From positions 1,054,001 through 1,118,000 of the forward strand of contig NZ_JBHTJH010000017.1 of assembly GCF_042675645.1 (NCBI RefSeq): DNA of 64,000 nucleotides, given 5' to 3'. The DNA is from Sungkyunkwania multivorans. GTDB taxonomy: Bacteria > Bacteroidota > Bacteroidia > Flavobacteriales > Flavobacteriaceae. The notes below the pieces were generated by a model. It saw only the letters and a program-made list of their open reading frames with translations, was not told the DNA's origin and searched no databases. Of this stretch, positions 34,722 to 44,151 are shown piece by piece. The number at the start of each line of letters is the position of its first letter. Positions within the stretch are counted from its first letter, which is position 1. The translations under genes were made by a program, and so were the position numbers.

Positions 34722-36077
34722 ATGAAGAAGCTAATAGTTTTTGCTGTTACTGTGTTGTTGTTATACAGCTGTGGTAGTAAGGACAGGGGCCAACTGGTCG
34801 GTGTTAAAGGTAAAAAGTGGTACCCTGAAAAGCCTTATGGTATGGCATTGATCCCTGGAGGATCATTTATTATGGGTAAATCTGACGATGACAGAGCCCA
34901 GGTGTTCAACGCACCTACAAAAACAGTTACAGTTCGTTCTTTCTACATGGACGATACAGAAATTACCAATAGTGAATATCGCGAATTCGTTCAGTACGTT
35001 ACAGATTCTGTAGTCCGCACCCGCTTGGCTATCTTGGCCGATGAGCTGGGAGAGATTCCAGGTAATGGTGGTATTGGAGAATATGCATTCAAGGATGCTG
35101 ATACTGCTGGTCTTAGCGTTTATCAAAAGTACATGTTAGATAACTACACCGGGCTGGGTGAGACCGGCTATGAAGGGCGTTATCTTAATTGGGACGAAGA
35201 CCTTATTTGGGATACAGAAGACTATCCGGACGAATATTATACCGAAGTCATGGATTCCATGTATCTCCCTATGGAGGAATGGTACAATGGAGTACGCTCC
35301 ATCGATGTCAAAAAGATCAAGTACCAATATATATGGATGGATGTCGAGGCAGCGGCCAGAGCTAAAAAAGGAACGGATAGAAAGAATTTCTTGAAAAAAG
35401 AGGAGTTAGAGATCTATCCTGATACGACTGCATGGATCAGAGATTTCTCTTATTCGTACAACGAGCCTATGCACAACGATTATTTCTCTCATGATGCCTA
35501 TAGCGAATATCCAGTTGTTGGTGTTTCTTGGAAACAGGCCAAAGCATTCTGTGCTTGGAGAACATGGAAGCACAATCAATTTATGAGAGGTAAGAAACAG
35601 CCTAATGTAAACAACTACCGTCTTCCTAGTGAAGCAGAATGGGAGTATGCTGCACGTGGCGGATTGGAGTCAGGTACTTACCCATGGGGTGGACCATACC
35701 TGATGAATGATAGAGGTTGCTTCCTGGCCAACTTTAAACCACTTAGAGGTGACTACGCGGCTGATGAGGCGCTATATACGGTAGAGGCAAAATCATTTGA
35801 GCCGAACGACTATAGCCTTTACAATATGGCTGGTAACGTATCTGAATGGACAAACTCTTCATATGATATGACCGCCTATGAATATGTATCATCTATGAAC
35901 CCAAATACCTCATTCAATGACAACAACCGTAAGGTGATCAGAGGAGGTTCTTGGAAAGATGTTGCTTATTTCTTACAAGTAAGTACCAGAGATTTCGAAT
36001 ATGCGGATTCTGCGAGAAGTTACATTGGCTTCAGAACGGTACAAGATTACATGGGAACAGACCTTACAGTACAGTAA
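34722..36077 (+). CDS. gldK: Gliding motility lipoprotein GldK (PorK)
   Basis: A 451-residue outer-membrane lipoprotein starting at the ATG at 34722 (a frame-extending ATG at 34668 would precede the signal peptide by 18 residues). Lipobox LLYSC with Cys17. The mature part has a formylglycine-generating-enzyme-like sulfatase-modifying fold, with segments GMALIPGGSFIMGKSDDD, PVVGVSWKQAKAFCAWRTWK, RLPSEAEWEYAARGG and MAGNVSEWTNSSYD. GldK and GldN form the ring of the type IX secretion/gliding machine. First gene of gldKLMN. Confidence 0.96.
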   Translation: MKKLIVFAVTVLLLYSCGSKDRGQLVGVKGKKWYPEKPYGMALIPGGSFIMGKSDDDRAQVFNAPTKTVTVRSFYMDDTEITNSEYREFVQYVTDSVVRTRLAILADELGEIPGNGGIGEYAFKDADTAGLSVYQKYMLDNYTGLGETGYEGRYLNWDEDLIWDTEDYPDEYYTEVMDSMYLPMEEWYNGVRSIDVKKIKYQYIWMDVEAAARAKKGTDRKNFLKKEELEIYPDTTAWIRDFSYSYNEPMHNDYFSHDAYSEYPVVGVSWKQAKAFCAWRTWKHNQFMRGKKQPNVNNYRLPSEAEWEYAARGGLESGTYPWGGPYLMNDRGCFLANFKPLRGDYAADEALYTVEAKSFEPNDYSLYNMAGNVSEWTNSSYDMTAYEYVSSMNPNTSFNDNNRKVIRGGSWKDVAYFLQVSTRDFEYADSARSYIGFRTVQDYMGTDLTVQ

Positions 36078-36132
36078 GAGACAATATTAATAAACTCAAA
36101 TTAAACTTAACTTAACTTAAAATTAGATTATT

Positions 36133-36789
36133 ATGGCACAGTCAAAGTCAACTAAGAAACTTTTTAACATGGCCTACGGCCTTGGAGCATCTATTGTAAT
36201 TCTCGGAGCGCTTTTTAAGATTCTTCACTGGGAAATTAACCTAGGCCCCGTAAACCTTAACGGTGGAGTATTACTTGCTATCGGTCTTATCACAGAAGCG
36301 ATCATCTTCGCTATCTCTGCATTCGAACCTGTAGATGACGATTTGGATTGGACATTGGTGTATCCAGAATTAGCTGGTGGATTAACTTCATCAGGAAAGA
36401 AGAAAGAAACTAAAGACCCTGAAGGTATCTTATCTCAGAAGTTAGATAACTTGCTTAAAGAAGCTAAGATCGATGCCGGTCTAATGTCTAGCCTTGGTGA
36501 TAGCATCCGTAACTTCGAGGGCGCTGCAAAAAGTATTTCTCCTACAGTAGATGCGATCGCTTCAACTAAGAAGTACGGACAAGAAATGTCGCACGCTGCA
36601 GCACAGCTAGAATCATTGAATAGCCTTTATAAAGTACAATTGGAAAGCAGTGCTAAGCAAGCCGAAGCGAATGCTGCAATCGCTGACAATGCTAACAAAC
36701 TTAAAGAGCAAATGGAATCGTTGACTTCGAACCTTTCTTCATTGAACGGTGTATACGGAGGAATGCTTTCTGCTATGAATCGTAACTAA
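36133..36789 (+). CDS. gldL: Gliding motility protein GldL (PorL), motor stator subunit
   Basis: A 218-residue cytoplasmic-membrane protein: two N-terminal helices (about residues 15-35 and 45-63), with the acidic residue of the second helix in LITEAIIFAISAF that is needed for proton-driven rotation, and a long cytoplasmic coiled-coil tail (about 100-218, Ala/Ser/Leu rich). It forms the rotary motor with GldM that powers gliding and type IX secretion. Lies 55 bases after gldK and 46 before gldM. Confidence 0.96.
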   Translation: MAQSKSTKKLFNMAYGLGASIVILGALFKILHWEINLGPVNLNGGVLLAIGLITEAIIFAISAFEPVDDDLDWTLVYPELAGGLTSSGKKKETKDPEGILSQKLDNLLKEAKIDAGLMSSLGDSIRNFEGAAKSISPTVDAIASTKKYGQEMSHAAAQLESLNSLYKVQLESSAKQAEANAAIADNANKLKEQMESLTSNLSSLNGVYGGMLSAMNRN

Positions 36790-36835
36790 TTTCTAATTAG
36801 TCTATTAATTATTATTAACCCAAAATCTAATTAGA

Positions 36836-38407
36836 ATGGCAGGAGGACAAAGCCCAAGGCAGAAGATGATTAACCTGATGTATCTGGTTTTCATCGCCAT
36901 GTTGGCATTAAACATGAGTAAAGAAGTGCTTGGCGCATTTGGTATCATGAATGAGAAATTCGAAAGATCAAATACGCAACTAGAAGCAAAGAACGAACTT
37001 GCTTACGATGGCCTTAGCAAAAAGGCATCAGATAGCCCAGAAAAATATGGTGAGCTTAATCAAAAAGCAGCTGAGATCAAATCGCTTTCAGCAGATTTGG
37101 TAAGCTATATTGAAGAAGTTAAAAACGGAATGGTAGCAAAGATACCAGCGGAAGAGAGAACGGACTATCAAGTAATGGATCAAGCGGACTATCTAGACCA
37201 GAGATTCTTTAAGGGTGATAACTACACCAAAGAAGGTCAGGAGTTTGTTAACAAGATTCAAAACTATCGCCAGAAGGTTTCGGCTGTACTCGATAGCTTT
37301 CCACAGTTGAAAAATACGGTGATCGATCGTTTCAGCACAGGAGATGATAAAGGTAAAGTGAAGAACAGAGATGGACGTCCTATCGATTGGTTAGACTATA
37401 ACTACAAGGGATATCCAATGATCGCTTCCCTAACCAAACTTACGGCGCTTCAATCAGACGTTAAGTCTACTGAAGATGAAGTGTTGAACGCAATGCTTGG
37501 TGGAAAGTTAGAGGAAGAGGTTTCTATGAAGAACTACTCTACACTTTTACAACAACCAAAATCTGCCTACTATCCTGGAGAGACCTTCGATGGAAGTGTC
37601 GTACTAGGTAGAACAGATAACTCTACCAAACCTAATGAAGTAGAGCTAACCCTCGACGGGCGTAAGCTAGAAGAAGGAAAAGACTACGAATTGCAAGGTG
37701 GTCAGGTGAAATTCAAATTCCCTACAGGTCGACCTGGAGACCACAAGTTAGAAGGTAAATTGATCTTCAACCAAGGAGATGGTGAACCTATCGAAGTATT
37801 GGTAGACAACAAATTTGCGGTGATCACAAAGCCAAATGCGGCGGTAATTTCTGCAGATAAAATGAATGTTGTATATCGTGGTGTTTCTAACCCGATGACG
37901 ATCTCTATTCCTGGTATTCCAGATAATAGAGTATCTGCAAGTGCTTCTGGTCTAAGCAGAGCATCAGGTAGTAAGTACATCATGAGACCTAAAACAGGTC
38001 GTGAAGTTACCATTACTGCCTCTGGAACCTTACCAGATGGTCAGCGAATCAGTACTTCATCTAAATTCCGTATCAAGGATATTCCAAGACCAGTGGCGAC
38101 CATCCGTGGAGAGCCAGGTAATGTGAAGATGCCTAGAAAGAACTTAGAAATTGCTACAGTTGGAGCAATCTTGGAGGATTTTGATTTCGATATCAAATTG
38201 GCCGTTGGAGAATTTAAATTCAAGGTACCTGGACAGCCTACAGTTGTTGTTAGAGGTAGAAAATTAGATTCTAGGGCTAAAAGTGCTCTTAAGAGAGCTA
38301 AAAGAGGAGATATTGTTCAGATCTATGATGTGAAGGCATCGATCTCTGGTAACTCTGGATACAGGCTTAAGAAAGTATCTCCTGTAGCGATAGAGCTTAC
38401 AAACTAA
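36836..38407 (+). CDS. gldM: Gliding motility protein GldM (PorM)
   Basis: A 523-residue bitopic protein with one N-terminal helix (MINLMYLVFIAMLALNMS, about residues 11-28) that sits in the GldL ring, and a long periplasmic part made of four domains that reaches the GldKN ring. Recognisable text includes LNMSKEVLGAFGIMNEKFE and the C-terminal VRGRKLDSRAKSALKRAKRG. The length matches the family. It transmits torque from the GldL motor. Confidence 0.97.
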   Translation: MAGGQSPRQKMINLMYLVFIAMLALNMSKEVLGAFGIMNEKFERSNTQLEAKNELAYDGLSKKASDSPEKYGELNQKAAEIKSLSADLVSYIEEVKNGMVAKIPAEERTDYQVMDQADYLDQRFFKGDNYTKEGQEFVNKIQNYRQKVSAVLDSFPQLKNTVIDRFSTGDDKGKVKNRDGRPIDWLDYNYKGYPMIASLTKLTALQSDVKSTEDEVLNAMLGGKLEEEVSMKNYSTLLQQPKSAYYPGETFDGSVVLGRTDNSTKPNEVELTLDGRKLEEGKDYELQGGQVKFKFPTGRPGDHKLEGKLIFNQGDGEPIEVLVDNKFAVITKPNAAVISADKMNVVYRGVSNPMTISIPGIPDNRVSASASGLSRASGSKYIMRPKTGREVTITASGTLPDGQRISTSSKFRIKDIPRPVATIRGEPGNVKMPRKNLEIATVGAILEDFDFDIKLAVGEFKFKVPGQPTVVVRGRKLDSRAKSALKRAKRGDIVQIYDVKASISGNSGYRLKKVSPVAIELTN

Positions 38408-38426
38408 AAAAATGCATTTAAAAGTT

Positions 38427-39320
38427 ATGAAGTTTAAAGGTTTTATATTCACAATTACAGCAATGGTGGCCTCATCAGGTATCATGGCTCAAGCCAATTT
38501 GCTTAATGCCAAGACCCCAGACGCAGTCGGGGTACGTACCGCTGAGCAGATCGCTGAAGACAACGATTATCCGCTAGAATATGGTTATGTAAATGACCGA
38601 GATGTATTGTGGTCTAAAACTGTATGGGAAAAGATCGATCTAGATGAGCGAATCAACTTTCCATATTATTATCCAACAGATACAGTAGATATCGCCGCAG
38701 ATCGACGGTCGCTCTACGACGTGTTGCTCAAGAATATCAAAAACGGACGTATAGAAAACGTCTATGTCGATTCTTATTTTACTGAGAAGAGAACGTACGA
38801 TGATATCAAAGCAACCTTGCGTAAAGTGGATACTTTAGATCTTGGTTACGAACAATTGAATGCCGGAGAGACCATTTCTCCCGAATATATCAATATTCGC
38901 GACCTTACCGCAGCCGATATCGAAGAGATTCGTATCAAAGGAGTGTGGTACTTCGATAAGAAACAAGGAGAGATGAAGTATAGACTTTTGGGTATTGCGC
39001 CAGTGGCACCCGATGTCAACTTTATCGATGATGAGAGCAACTACGACCTGGTCGAATTGTTCTGGGTATGGTTCCCAAGCGTTAGAGACATATTGCACGA
39101 GTCTAAAGTATTCAACAACCGCAATACCTCAATGCCGCTTACGTATGATCACCTGTTGAATTCACGACGATTCAACGGATTGATATACAAAGAGGACAAC
39201 GTTTATGGAGACCGCGATATCGTAGAATACATACAAGAGAATGCTTTGATGCAACTCTTAGAATCCGATCGTATTCGTACTCGTATTCATGACTTTGAGC
39301 AAGATATGTGGACGTATTAA
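38427..39320 (+). CDS. gldN: Gliding motility protein GldN (PorN)
   Basis: A 297-residue exported protein beginning at the ATG at 38427 (an in-frame ATG at 38412 adds 5 residues). Signal peptide MKFKGFIFTITAMVASSGIMA is followed by the mature domain with LWSKTVWEKIDLDERINFP, KGVWYFDKKQGEMKYRLLGI and LVELFWVWFPSVRD. GldN associates with GldK to form the periplasmic ring of the type IX secretion system. The last gene of the operon, ending at a strong terminator. Confidence 0.96.
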   Translation: MKFKGFIFTITAMVASSGIMAQANLLNAKTPDAVGVRTAEQIAEDNDYPLEYGYVNDRDVLWSKTVWEKIDLDERINFPYYYPTDTVDIAADRRSLYDVLLKNIKNGRIENVYVDSYFTEKRTYDDIKATLRKVDTLDLGYEQLNAGETISPEYINIRDLTAADIEEIRIKGVWYFDKKQGEMKYRLLGIAPVAPDVNFIDDESNYDLVELFWVWFPSVRDILHESKVFNNRNTSMPLTYDHLLNSRRFNGLIYKEDNVYGDRDIVEYIQENALMQLLESDRIRTRIHDFEQDMWTY

Positions 39321-39342
39321 TAAAAGTGTCACAATGATCTGA

Positions 39343-39374
39343 AAGCGCCTGTCAATTAAGACAGGCGCTTTTTA
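39343..39374 (+). terminator. Rho-independent terminator after gldN
   Basis: An 11-bp stem (AAGCGCCTGTC and complement) with a six-base loop and a T tract (TTTTTATT). It closes the gldKLMN transcript. Confidence 0.9.
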
Positions 39375-39403
39375 TTTATGCCCTTATCTACAGAATTCCT
39401 TAG

Positions 39404-39411
39404 TACCTTTG
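39404..39411 (+). promoter_or_regulatory. -7 box (TACCTTTG) of the FAD oxidoreductase gene
   Basis: A perfect TAnnTTTG match ending six bases before the ATG at 39418, predicting a leaderless or near-leaderless mRNA. It excludes the in-frame TTG at 39409, which lies within this box. Confidence 0.6.
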
Positions 39412-39417
39412 TGCCGT

Positions 39418-40473
39418 ATGAAAGATTATGTAGTTGTTGGCCTCGGTCTGGCAGGTATCGCCTTTTGCGAGCAATTGATAAAGCATAGAAAGGAATTCCT
39501 CGTCTATGAGGACGGATCCCAAAGTTCGTCAACGGTCGCTGGAGGAATGTACAATCCAGTTATTTTAAAGCGCTTCACAGCTGTTTGGAATGCCGAAGAA
39601 CAACTGCAACAAGCGATGCCTTTTTACAAGAGGCTTGAAAAAGATCTATCAGAAAAATTAGACCATAAAGTGCCTATACACCGCAGATTTGCGTCGTTGG
39701 CAGAACAGAATATGTGGTTTGAAGCTACCGATAAAGCTGCGTTGGCACCTTTTCTTTCCTCTAAGATCGTTCCTAATTCACATACGACTATCGCGGCCGA
39801 AAACGGCTTTGGTGAAGTGCTACATACAGGAAGAGTGGACACAAAAAAACTATTGATGGCCTACCGCTCCTATTTGCGAGATAAGGGTATCTTAAAAACA
39901 GATTCTTTCAATCATTCCAAACTGAGGCTTCAAGAGAATGGAGTTTTCTATGGTGATATCAAGGCAAGACGAATTGTTTTTTGTGAAGGATATGGTCTCA
40001 AGAGAAATCCATTCTTCAACTATTTGCCCTTAAACGGCACCAAAGGAGAGTTGCTTACGATACGCGCACCACAATTGAAGCTGGATAGCGTGATCAAGTC
40101 CTCGGTATTCATCATCCCAATCGGAGATGATCTTTTTAGGGTCGGAGCCACCTATAAATGGAAAGACAAGACCAATACGCCTACCAAAGAGGCACGAGAA
40201 GAATTGCTGGCAAAGCTAAAGACATTTCTCAAGTGTGATTTTGAAGTGGTGGAACAGGTAGCGGGCGTACGTCCAACGGTGGTGGATCGGCGGCCGTTGG
40301 TAGGTAAGCATCCCAAATACGATCAGTTGGCAGTACTTAATGGGATGGGTAGTCGAGGGGTGATGATCGCTCCCACTATTGCTGCGCAGCTATTCCAACA
40401 TTTAGAAAATGGAAAGCCTCTAGAGAAGGAGGTGGCCATTACGCGATTTGAAGAAAAATATTTCGTGGATTAG
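39418..40473 (+). CDS. NAD(P)/FAD-dependent oxidoreductase (DadA/DAO type)
   Basis: A 351-residue flavoprotein of the D-amino-acid oxidase/glycine oxidase group starting at the ATG at 39418. Seen: an N-terminal Rossmann segment DYVVVGLGLAGIAFCEQL, then the binding loop SSSTVAGGMYNPVI, and the C-terminal FAD motif VRPTVVDRRPLVGKHPKY followed by LNGMGSRGVMIAPTIA. It oxidises an amine substrate that cannot be identified from sequence. Own promoter after the gldN terminator; tail to tail with the DUF983 gene. Confidence 0.87.
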   Translation: MKDYVVVGLGLAGIAFCEQLIKHRKEFLVYEDGSQSSSTVAGGMYNPVILKRFTAVWNAEEQLQQAMPFYKRLEKDLSEKLDHKVPIHRRFASLAEQNMWFEATDKAALAPFLSSKIVPNSHTTIAAENGFGEVLHTGRVDTKKLLMAYRSYLRDKGILKTDSFNHSKLRLQENGVFYGDIKARRIVFCEGYGLKRNPFFNYLPLNGTKGELLTIRAPQLKLDSVIKSSVFIIPIGDDLFRVGATYKWKDKTNTPTKEAREELLAKLKTFLKCDFEVVEQVAGVRPTVVDRRPLVGKHPKYDQLAVLNGMGSRGVMIAPTIAAQLFQHLENGKPLEKEVAITRFEEKYFVD

Positions 40474-40489
40474 TCGTTAAACACAATTC

Positions 40490-40873
40490 TCATTCATCCA
40501 CAAGTGATTTATCGAAATGCATAAATAGATTGATCCAAATATTTCTGGAAAGCCTTACGATCACCGGTAGAAATACGACCAAAGTGCCAATAATGGCTAA
40601 AAAGGCAACTTTCAAAGAGGTTTTAAATAACAAATAGGAGATCACAAAGGCAGCTACCCCAAAAGCGATTCCTACAGCATAACTAACATACATGGCACCG
40701 TAGAAGAAGGAGGGCTCTATCTTATATCGAGTACCACAGTGACTGCAAGTTTCGTTCATCTTTAGCGTTTCGGAAAAGATGTAAGGATTTTTAGTTTGAT
40801 ACATCGATTCTTGATGACACTTTGGACAACTTCCAGTTAAAATACTATACAGTTTCGTTCCTTTTTTTAACAT
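40490..40873 (-). CDS. DUF983 zinc-ribbon membrane protein
   Basis: A 127-residue protein starting at the ATG at 40873; an upstream TTG at 40903 lies inside the promoter box and can be dismissed. N-terminal zinc ribbon (CPKCHQESMY and CSHCGTRY) precedes a two-helix membrane segment (about residues 55-110). This matches DUF983, whose function is unknown. Divergent from the ABC-F gene across 76 bases. Confidence 0.88.
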   Translation of the reverse strand: MLKKGTKLYSILTGSCPKCHQESMYQTKNPYIFSETLKMNETCSHCGTRYKIEPSFFYGAMYVSYAVGIAFGVAAFVISYLLFKTSLKVAFLAIIGTLVVFLPVIVRLSRNIWINLFMHFDKSLVDE

Positions 40874-40900
40874 TTGCAATGAATTTGAAGTACGACCTTG

Positions 40901-40908
40901 CAAAGATA
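40901..40908 (-). promoter_or_regulatory. -7 box (TATCTTTG) of the DUF983 gene
   Basis: A perfect TAnnTTTG match on the minus strand, giving a leader of about 20 bases before the ATG at 40873. Confidence 0.6.
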
Positions 40909-40949
40909 TGTCTTAGACAAGGATCATCTAGTAACATTAGTCACACTTT

Positions 40950-42851
40950 ATGTTGAATATCCATAATCTTTCGGTCTCCTTCGGAGGCGAATATCTGTTT
41001 GAAGAAATCTCTTTTCGATTGGGAGCTGGAGATCGCGTGGGCCTGGTTGGCAAAAATGGTGCAGGCAAATCGACCATGTTGAAGATATTGGCCAAAGAAA
41101 TGGAGGCAGATACAGGAGACATCGCCTTTGAGAAAGGAGTGGATATCGGTTTTCTAAAGCAAGACATCGATTTTGTCCATGGAAGAACTGTGCTAGAGGA
41201 GGCCTATGAGGCGTTTGAAGAGATAAAATCGCTAGAGCTACAAATGGAAGACATCAATCAAAAACTTTCCGAACGTTCCGATTACGAAAGCGAATCTTAT
41301 CACCAATTGATGGTCGATCTCAATGATATTACCCATCGTTATGAGATCTTGGGAGGCTATAATTACCAAGGGGAAGCAGAGCGTGTTTTGCAAGGCCTGG
41401 GATTTAAACGAGAGGAATTCGATAAATTAACGGACACCTTTTCGGGAGGTTGGCGCATGCGGATCGAACTGGCAAAGTTACTGCTTCAAAAGAATGATAT
41501 TCTGCTGCTCGATGAGCCTACCAACCATTTGGACATAGAATCGATCATCTGGTTAGAGCAATTTTTAAAGAATTTCTCAGGAGTTGTGGTGATCGTTTCT
41601 CACGATAAAATGTTCTTGGATAACGTGACCAATAGAACTATCGAGATCTCTTTGGGTAGAATTTACGATTATAACAAGCCGTATTCAAAATATTTAGTGC
41701 TCCGTCAAGAGATCAGAGAACAACAACTCGCAGCTCAAAAAAATCAAGAAAAGCATATTCAACAAACCGAAAAACTGATAGAAAAATTTCGTGCCAAAGC
41801 GAGCAAAGCGACCATGGCACAATCGCTGATAAAAAAGTTAGACCGTATAGATCGGATCGAGGTGGACGAGGAAGACAATGCCACGATGAATATCAAGTTC
41901 CCCCTATCTATTCAACCAGGGAAAGTGGTGATCGAAGCCGAAGGAGTGGCTAAAAGTTATGGAGAAAAGCAGGTCCTAGAGGGAATCGACCTTTTGGTAG
42001 AGCGGGGAAGCAAAACGGCATTTGTTGGACAAAACGGACAAGGTAAGACCACTTTGGCCAAGATGATCGTTGACGAAATTCCCTATGATGGTAACCTTAG
42101 GCTAGGACACAATGTTCAATTGGGATATTTTGCACAGAACCAAGCAGAGTATTTAGATGGGGAGAAGACCTTGCTAGATACCATGATCGATGCGGCAAAC
42201 GAAACCAATCGCACCCAGGTCAGAGATATTTTGGGGGCTTTTCTGTTTAGAGGGGACGATGTGGACAAAAAGGTGAAAGTGCTGTCGGGTGGCGAACGCA
42301 ACCGGCTGGCATTGGCAAAGTTGCTCTTACAGCCGTTCAATGTGTTGGTGATGGATGAACCGACCAACCATTTGGATATCAAATCGAAGAATATCCTGAA
42401 ACAGGCACTGCAAAAATTTGAAGGCACCCTAATACTCGTCTCTCATGATAGGGATTTTCTTCAAGGATTGACAGATAAGGTCTATGAATTTAGGAATAAA
42501 AAGATCAAAGAATATTTAGGAGATATCAATTTTTACCTTGAACAAAGAAATATCGAGAATCTTCGCGATATCGAAAGAAAGGATCAGCAGCTTACTTCAT
42601 CAAAGTCTAAAGAAAACAACTCCTACGAAGACCAAAAACGCTTAAAAGGACTAAAAAATAAGCTCAGCAAGGTAGAATCTAAAATCTCTCAATTAGAGAA
42701 GGAGATCGCCGAAATAGACGTTGAACTTGCTATCAATTATGACGAGGTCGTTTCAAAGCCCGACTTCTTTGACAATTACCAAAAGAAGAAAGATACATTG
42801 GAGCAGCTCATGCTCGACTGGGAGCATATTTCAGAAGAGTTAGAGGGTTAA
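40950..42851 (+). CDS. ABC-F family ribosome-associated ATPase
   Basis: A 633-residue protein with two ABC cassettes and no membrane domain. First cassette: Walker A GLVGKNGAGKSTML, signature FSGGWRMR, Walker B ILLLDEPTNHLD. Second: Walker A AFVGQNGQGKTTL, signature LSGGERNRL, Walker B VLVMDEPTNHLD. A linker with charged helix (about 245-300) joins them and a C-terminal coiled coil (about 540-633) follows, as in the Uup/EttA-like branch. ABC-F proteins act in the ribosomal E site on translation; which branch is uncertain, Uup-like being suggested by the C-terminal extension. Confidence 0.93.
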   Translation: MLNIHNLSVSFGGEYLFEEISFRLGAGDRVGLVGKNGAGKSTMLKILAKEMEADTGDIAFEKGVDIGFLKQDIDFVHGRTVLEEAYEAFEEIKSLELQMEDINQKLSERSDYESESYHQLMVDLNDITHRYEILGGYNYQGEAERVLQGLGFKREEFDKLTDTFSGGWRMRIELAKLLLQKNDILLLDEPTNHLDIESIIWLEQFLKNFSGVVVIVSHDKMFLDNVTNRTIEISLGRIYDYNKPYSKYLVLRQEIREQQLAAQKNQEKHIQQTEKLIEKFRAKASKATMAQSLIKKLDRIDRIEVDEEDNATMNIKFPLSIQPGKVVIEAEGVAKSYGEKQVLEGIDLLVERGSKTAFVGQNGQGKTTLAKMIVDEIPYDGNLRLGHNVQLGYFAQNQAEYLDGEKTLLDTMIDAANETNRTQVRDILGAFLFRGDDVDKKVKVLSGGERNRLALAKLLLQPFNVLVMDEPTNHLDIKSKNILKQALQKFEGTLILVSHDRDFLQGLTDKVYEFRNKKIKEYLGDINFYLEQRNIENLRDIERKDQQLTSSKSKENNSYEDQKRLKGLKNKLSKVESKISQLEKEIAEIDVELAINYDEVVSKPDFFDNYQKKKDTLEQLMLDWEHISEELEG

Positions 42852-42961
42852 AGAAGACTTAGCGCTTCTATCCCAAGTTATTCAGTATCATACCATAAAG
42901 AGCTATTTTTTGTTTGATCTATTTTGGGAATTATTTAACGAAACCAGATTTCCCTTTTAAG

Positions 42962-42969
42962 TAGCTTTG
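42962..42969 (+). promoter_or_regulatory. -7 box (TAGCTTTG) of the RND efflux operon
   Basis: A perfect TAnnTTTG match 24 bases before the ATG at 42994; the likely promoter of the three-gene efflux operon. Confidence 0.6.
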
Positions 42970-42993
42970 CGTAACTATTAACACTAACAGCCC

Positions 42994-44151
42994 ATGAGAA
43001 AATTTTTTATGGCCTTTCTCGGTCTAGCGCTTATTGCCGGCTCCATCTTTATGGCCTACAAGATAGTAAGCAACAAAAAGAAACCGAAGCCACGTTTAAA
43101 TAAGGTTGTTAAAACAGTTTTTGTCCAAGAGTCTCAAAACGGAAATATCCCCATCATCATTAACGCCAATGGTAATTTGAGTGCTCAGCGTCGCATCGAG
43201 TTATATAGCGAGGTCTCAGGTATTTTCAAAAACACAGGGAAACCCTTCAAGGCCGGACAATTCTATCGCAAAGGGGAAGTACTGGTACGTATCGATGCGA
43301 CAGAATATTATGCCAATGTACAATCTGCTAAGAGCAATTTCTATAATCTACTCACCTCGATAATGCCAGATCTTCAGATCGATTATCCGGAGGCCTATCC
43401 CAAGTGGCAGGACTATCTGAATAGGTTTGATATGAATGCACCCTTGCGACCACTGCCAGAGGCAGCTTCCGAGCGGGAAAAGTATTTTATCACAGGGAGA
43501 AATATATATACTACCTATTTCAATATTGAAAACTTGCAAGAGCGCTTGTCCAAATTCACCATACGCGCACCGTTTGATGGAATTCTTACCTTAGCATCGG
43601 TCACCGAGGGTACGTTGATCAGAAACGCCCAAAAACTTGGAGAGTTCATCGATCCTTCGGTCTATGAATTGGAAGTGGCCGTACCCGCCGCTTATGCAAA
43701 TATGTTAGAAATTGGAAAGGGAGTCACACTCAAGACAATCGAAGGTGATAAGACCTATAATGGCAAGGTGATTCGAGTAAATGCCAGCGTTGATCGAGCG
43801 TCCCAAACGGTAAGGGCCTTTGTTGAGGTCCGAGGAACAGGTCTAAAAGAGGGAATGTACCTAGAGGCCAACTTGAAGGCGAAAGAAGAGCCCAACGCCA
43901 TAGAGATCGCTCGAAATCTGCTTCAGGACAATAACGAAGTATTTGTGGTCAAGAATGACACTATTTTGAATACGATTCAAGTGCAACCGGTATATTTCTC
44001 GGATAAGACCGTTGTTCTCAAAGGGGTGCCAGATGGTGTAAAACTTGTTTCCAAGCCTGTTCTAGGGGCCTATCCTGGGATGCAAGTGCAGATCTTCAAG
44101 TCTGAAGAGAAAGCATCTAAAGATTCGCTTAATGCCAACGCCATTCAATAA
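42994..44151 (+). CDS. RND efflux periplasmic adaptor subunit
   Basis: A 385-residue membrane fusion protein with an N-terminal hydrophobic anchor (about residues 4-24). A lipoyl/barrel-sandwich region follows (NANGNLSAQRRIELYSEVSG... and FTIRAPFDGILTLASVTEGT) and a beta-barrel domain to the C-terminus. The hairpin is short. It bridges the RND pump to the TolC channel. It is followed without a gap by the pump gene (ATG overlaps the TAA by one base), fixing the operon order adaptor-pump-channel. Confidence 0.93.
   Translation: MRKFFMAFLGLALIAGSIFMAYKIVSNKKKPKPRLNKVVKTVFVQESQNGNIPIIINANGNLSAQRRIELYSEVSGIFKNTGKPFKAGQFYRKGEVLVRIDATEYYANVQSAKSNFYNLLTSIMPDLQIDYPEAYPKWQDYLNRFDMNAPLRPLPEAASEREKYFITGRNIYTTYFNIENLQERLSKFTIRAPFDGILTLASVTEGTLIRNAQKLGEFIDPSVYELEVAVPAAYANMLEIGKGVTLKTIEGDKTYNGKVIRVNASVDRASQTVRAFVEVRGTGLKEGMYLEANLKAKEEPNAIEIARNLLQDNNEVFVVKNDTILNTIQVQPVYFSDKTVVLKGVPDGVKLVSKPVLGAYPGMQVQIFKSEEKASKDSLNANAIQ

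Noticed and set aside
36095..36125. Repetitive TTAAACTTAACTTAACTT text before gldL
   Set aside because: Simple AT-rich repetition in a 55-base operon spacer with no dyad or promoter match; probably a slippage product.
39409..39417. TTG start giving a longer FAD oxidoreductase
   Set aside because: It lies within the -7 box at 39404-39411; the ATG at 39418 precedes the nucleotide-binding motif at the normal distance.
40874..40903. TTG start giving a longer DUF983 protein
   Set aside because: The codon overlaps the promoter box at 40901-40908; the ATG at 40873 fits the family.
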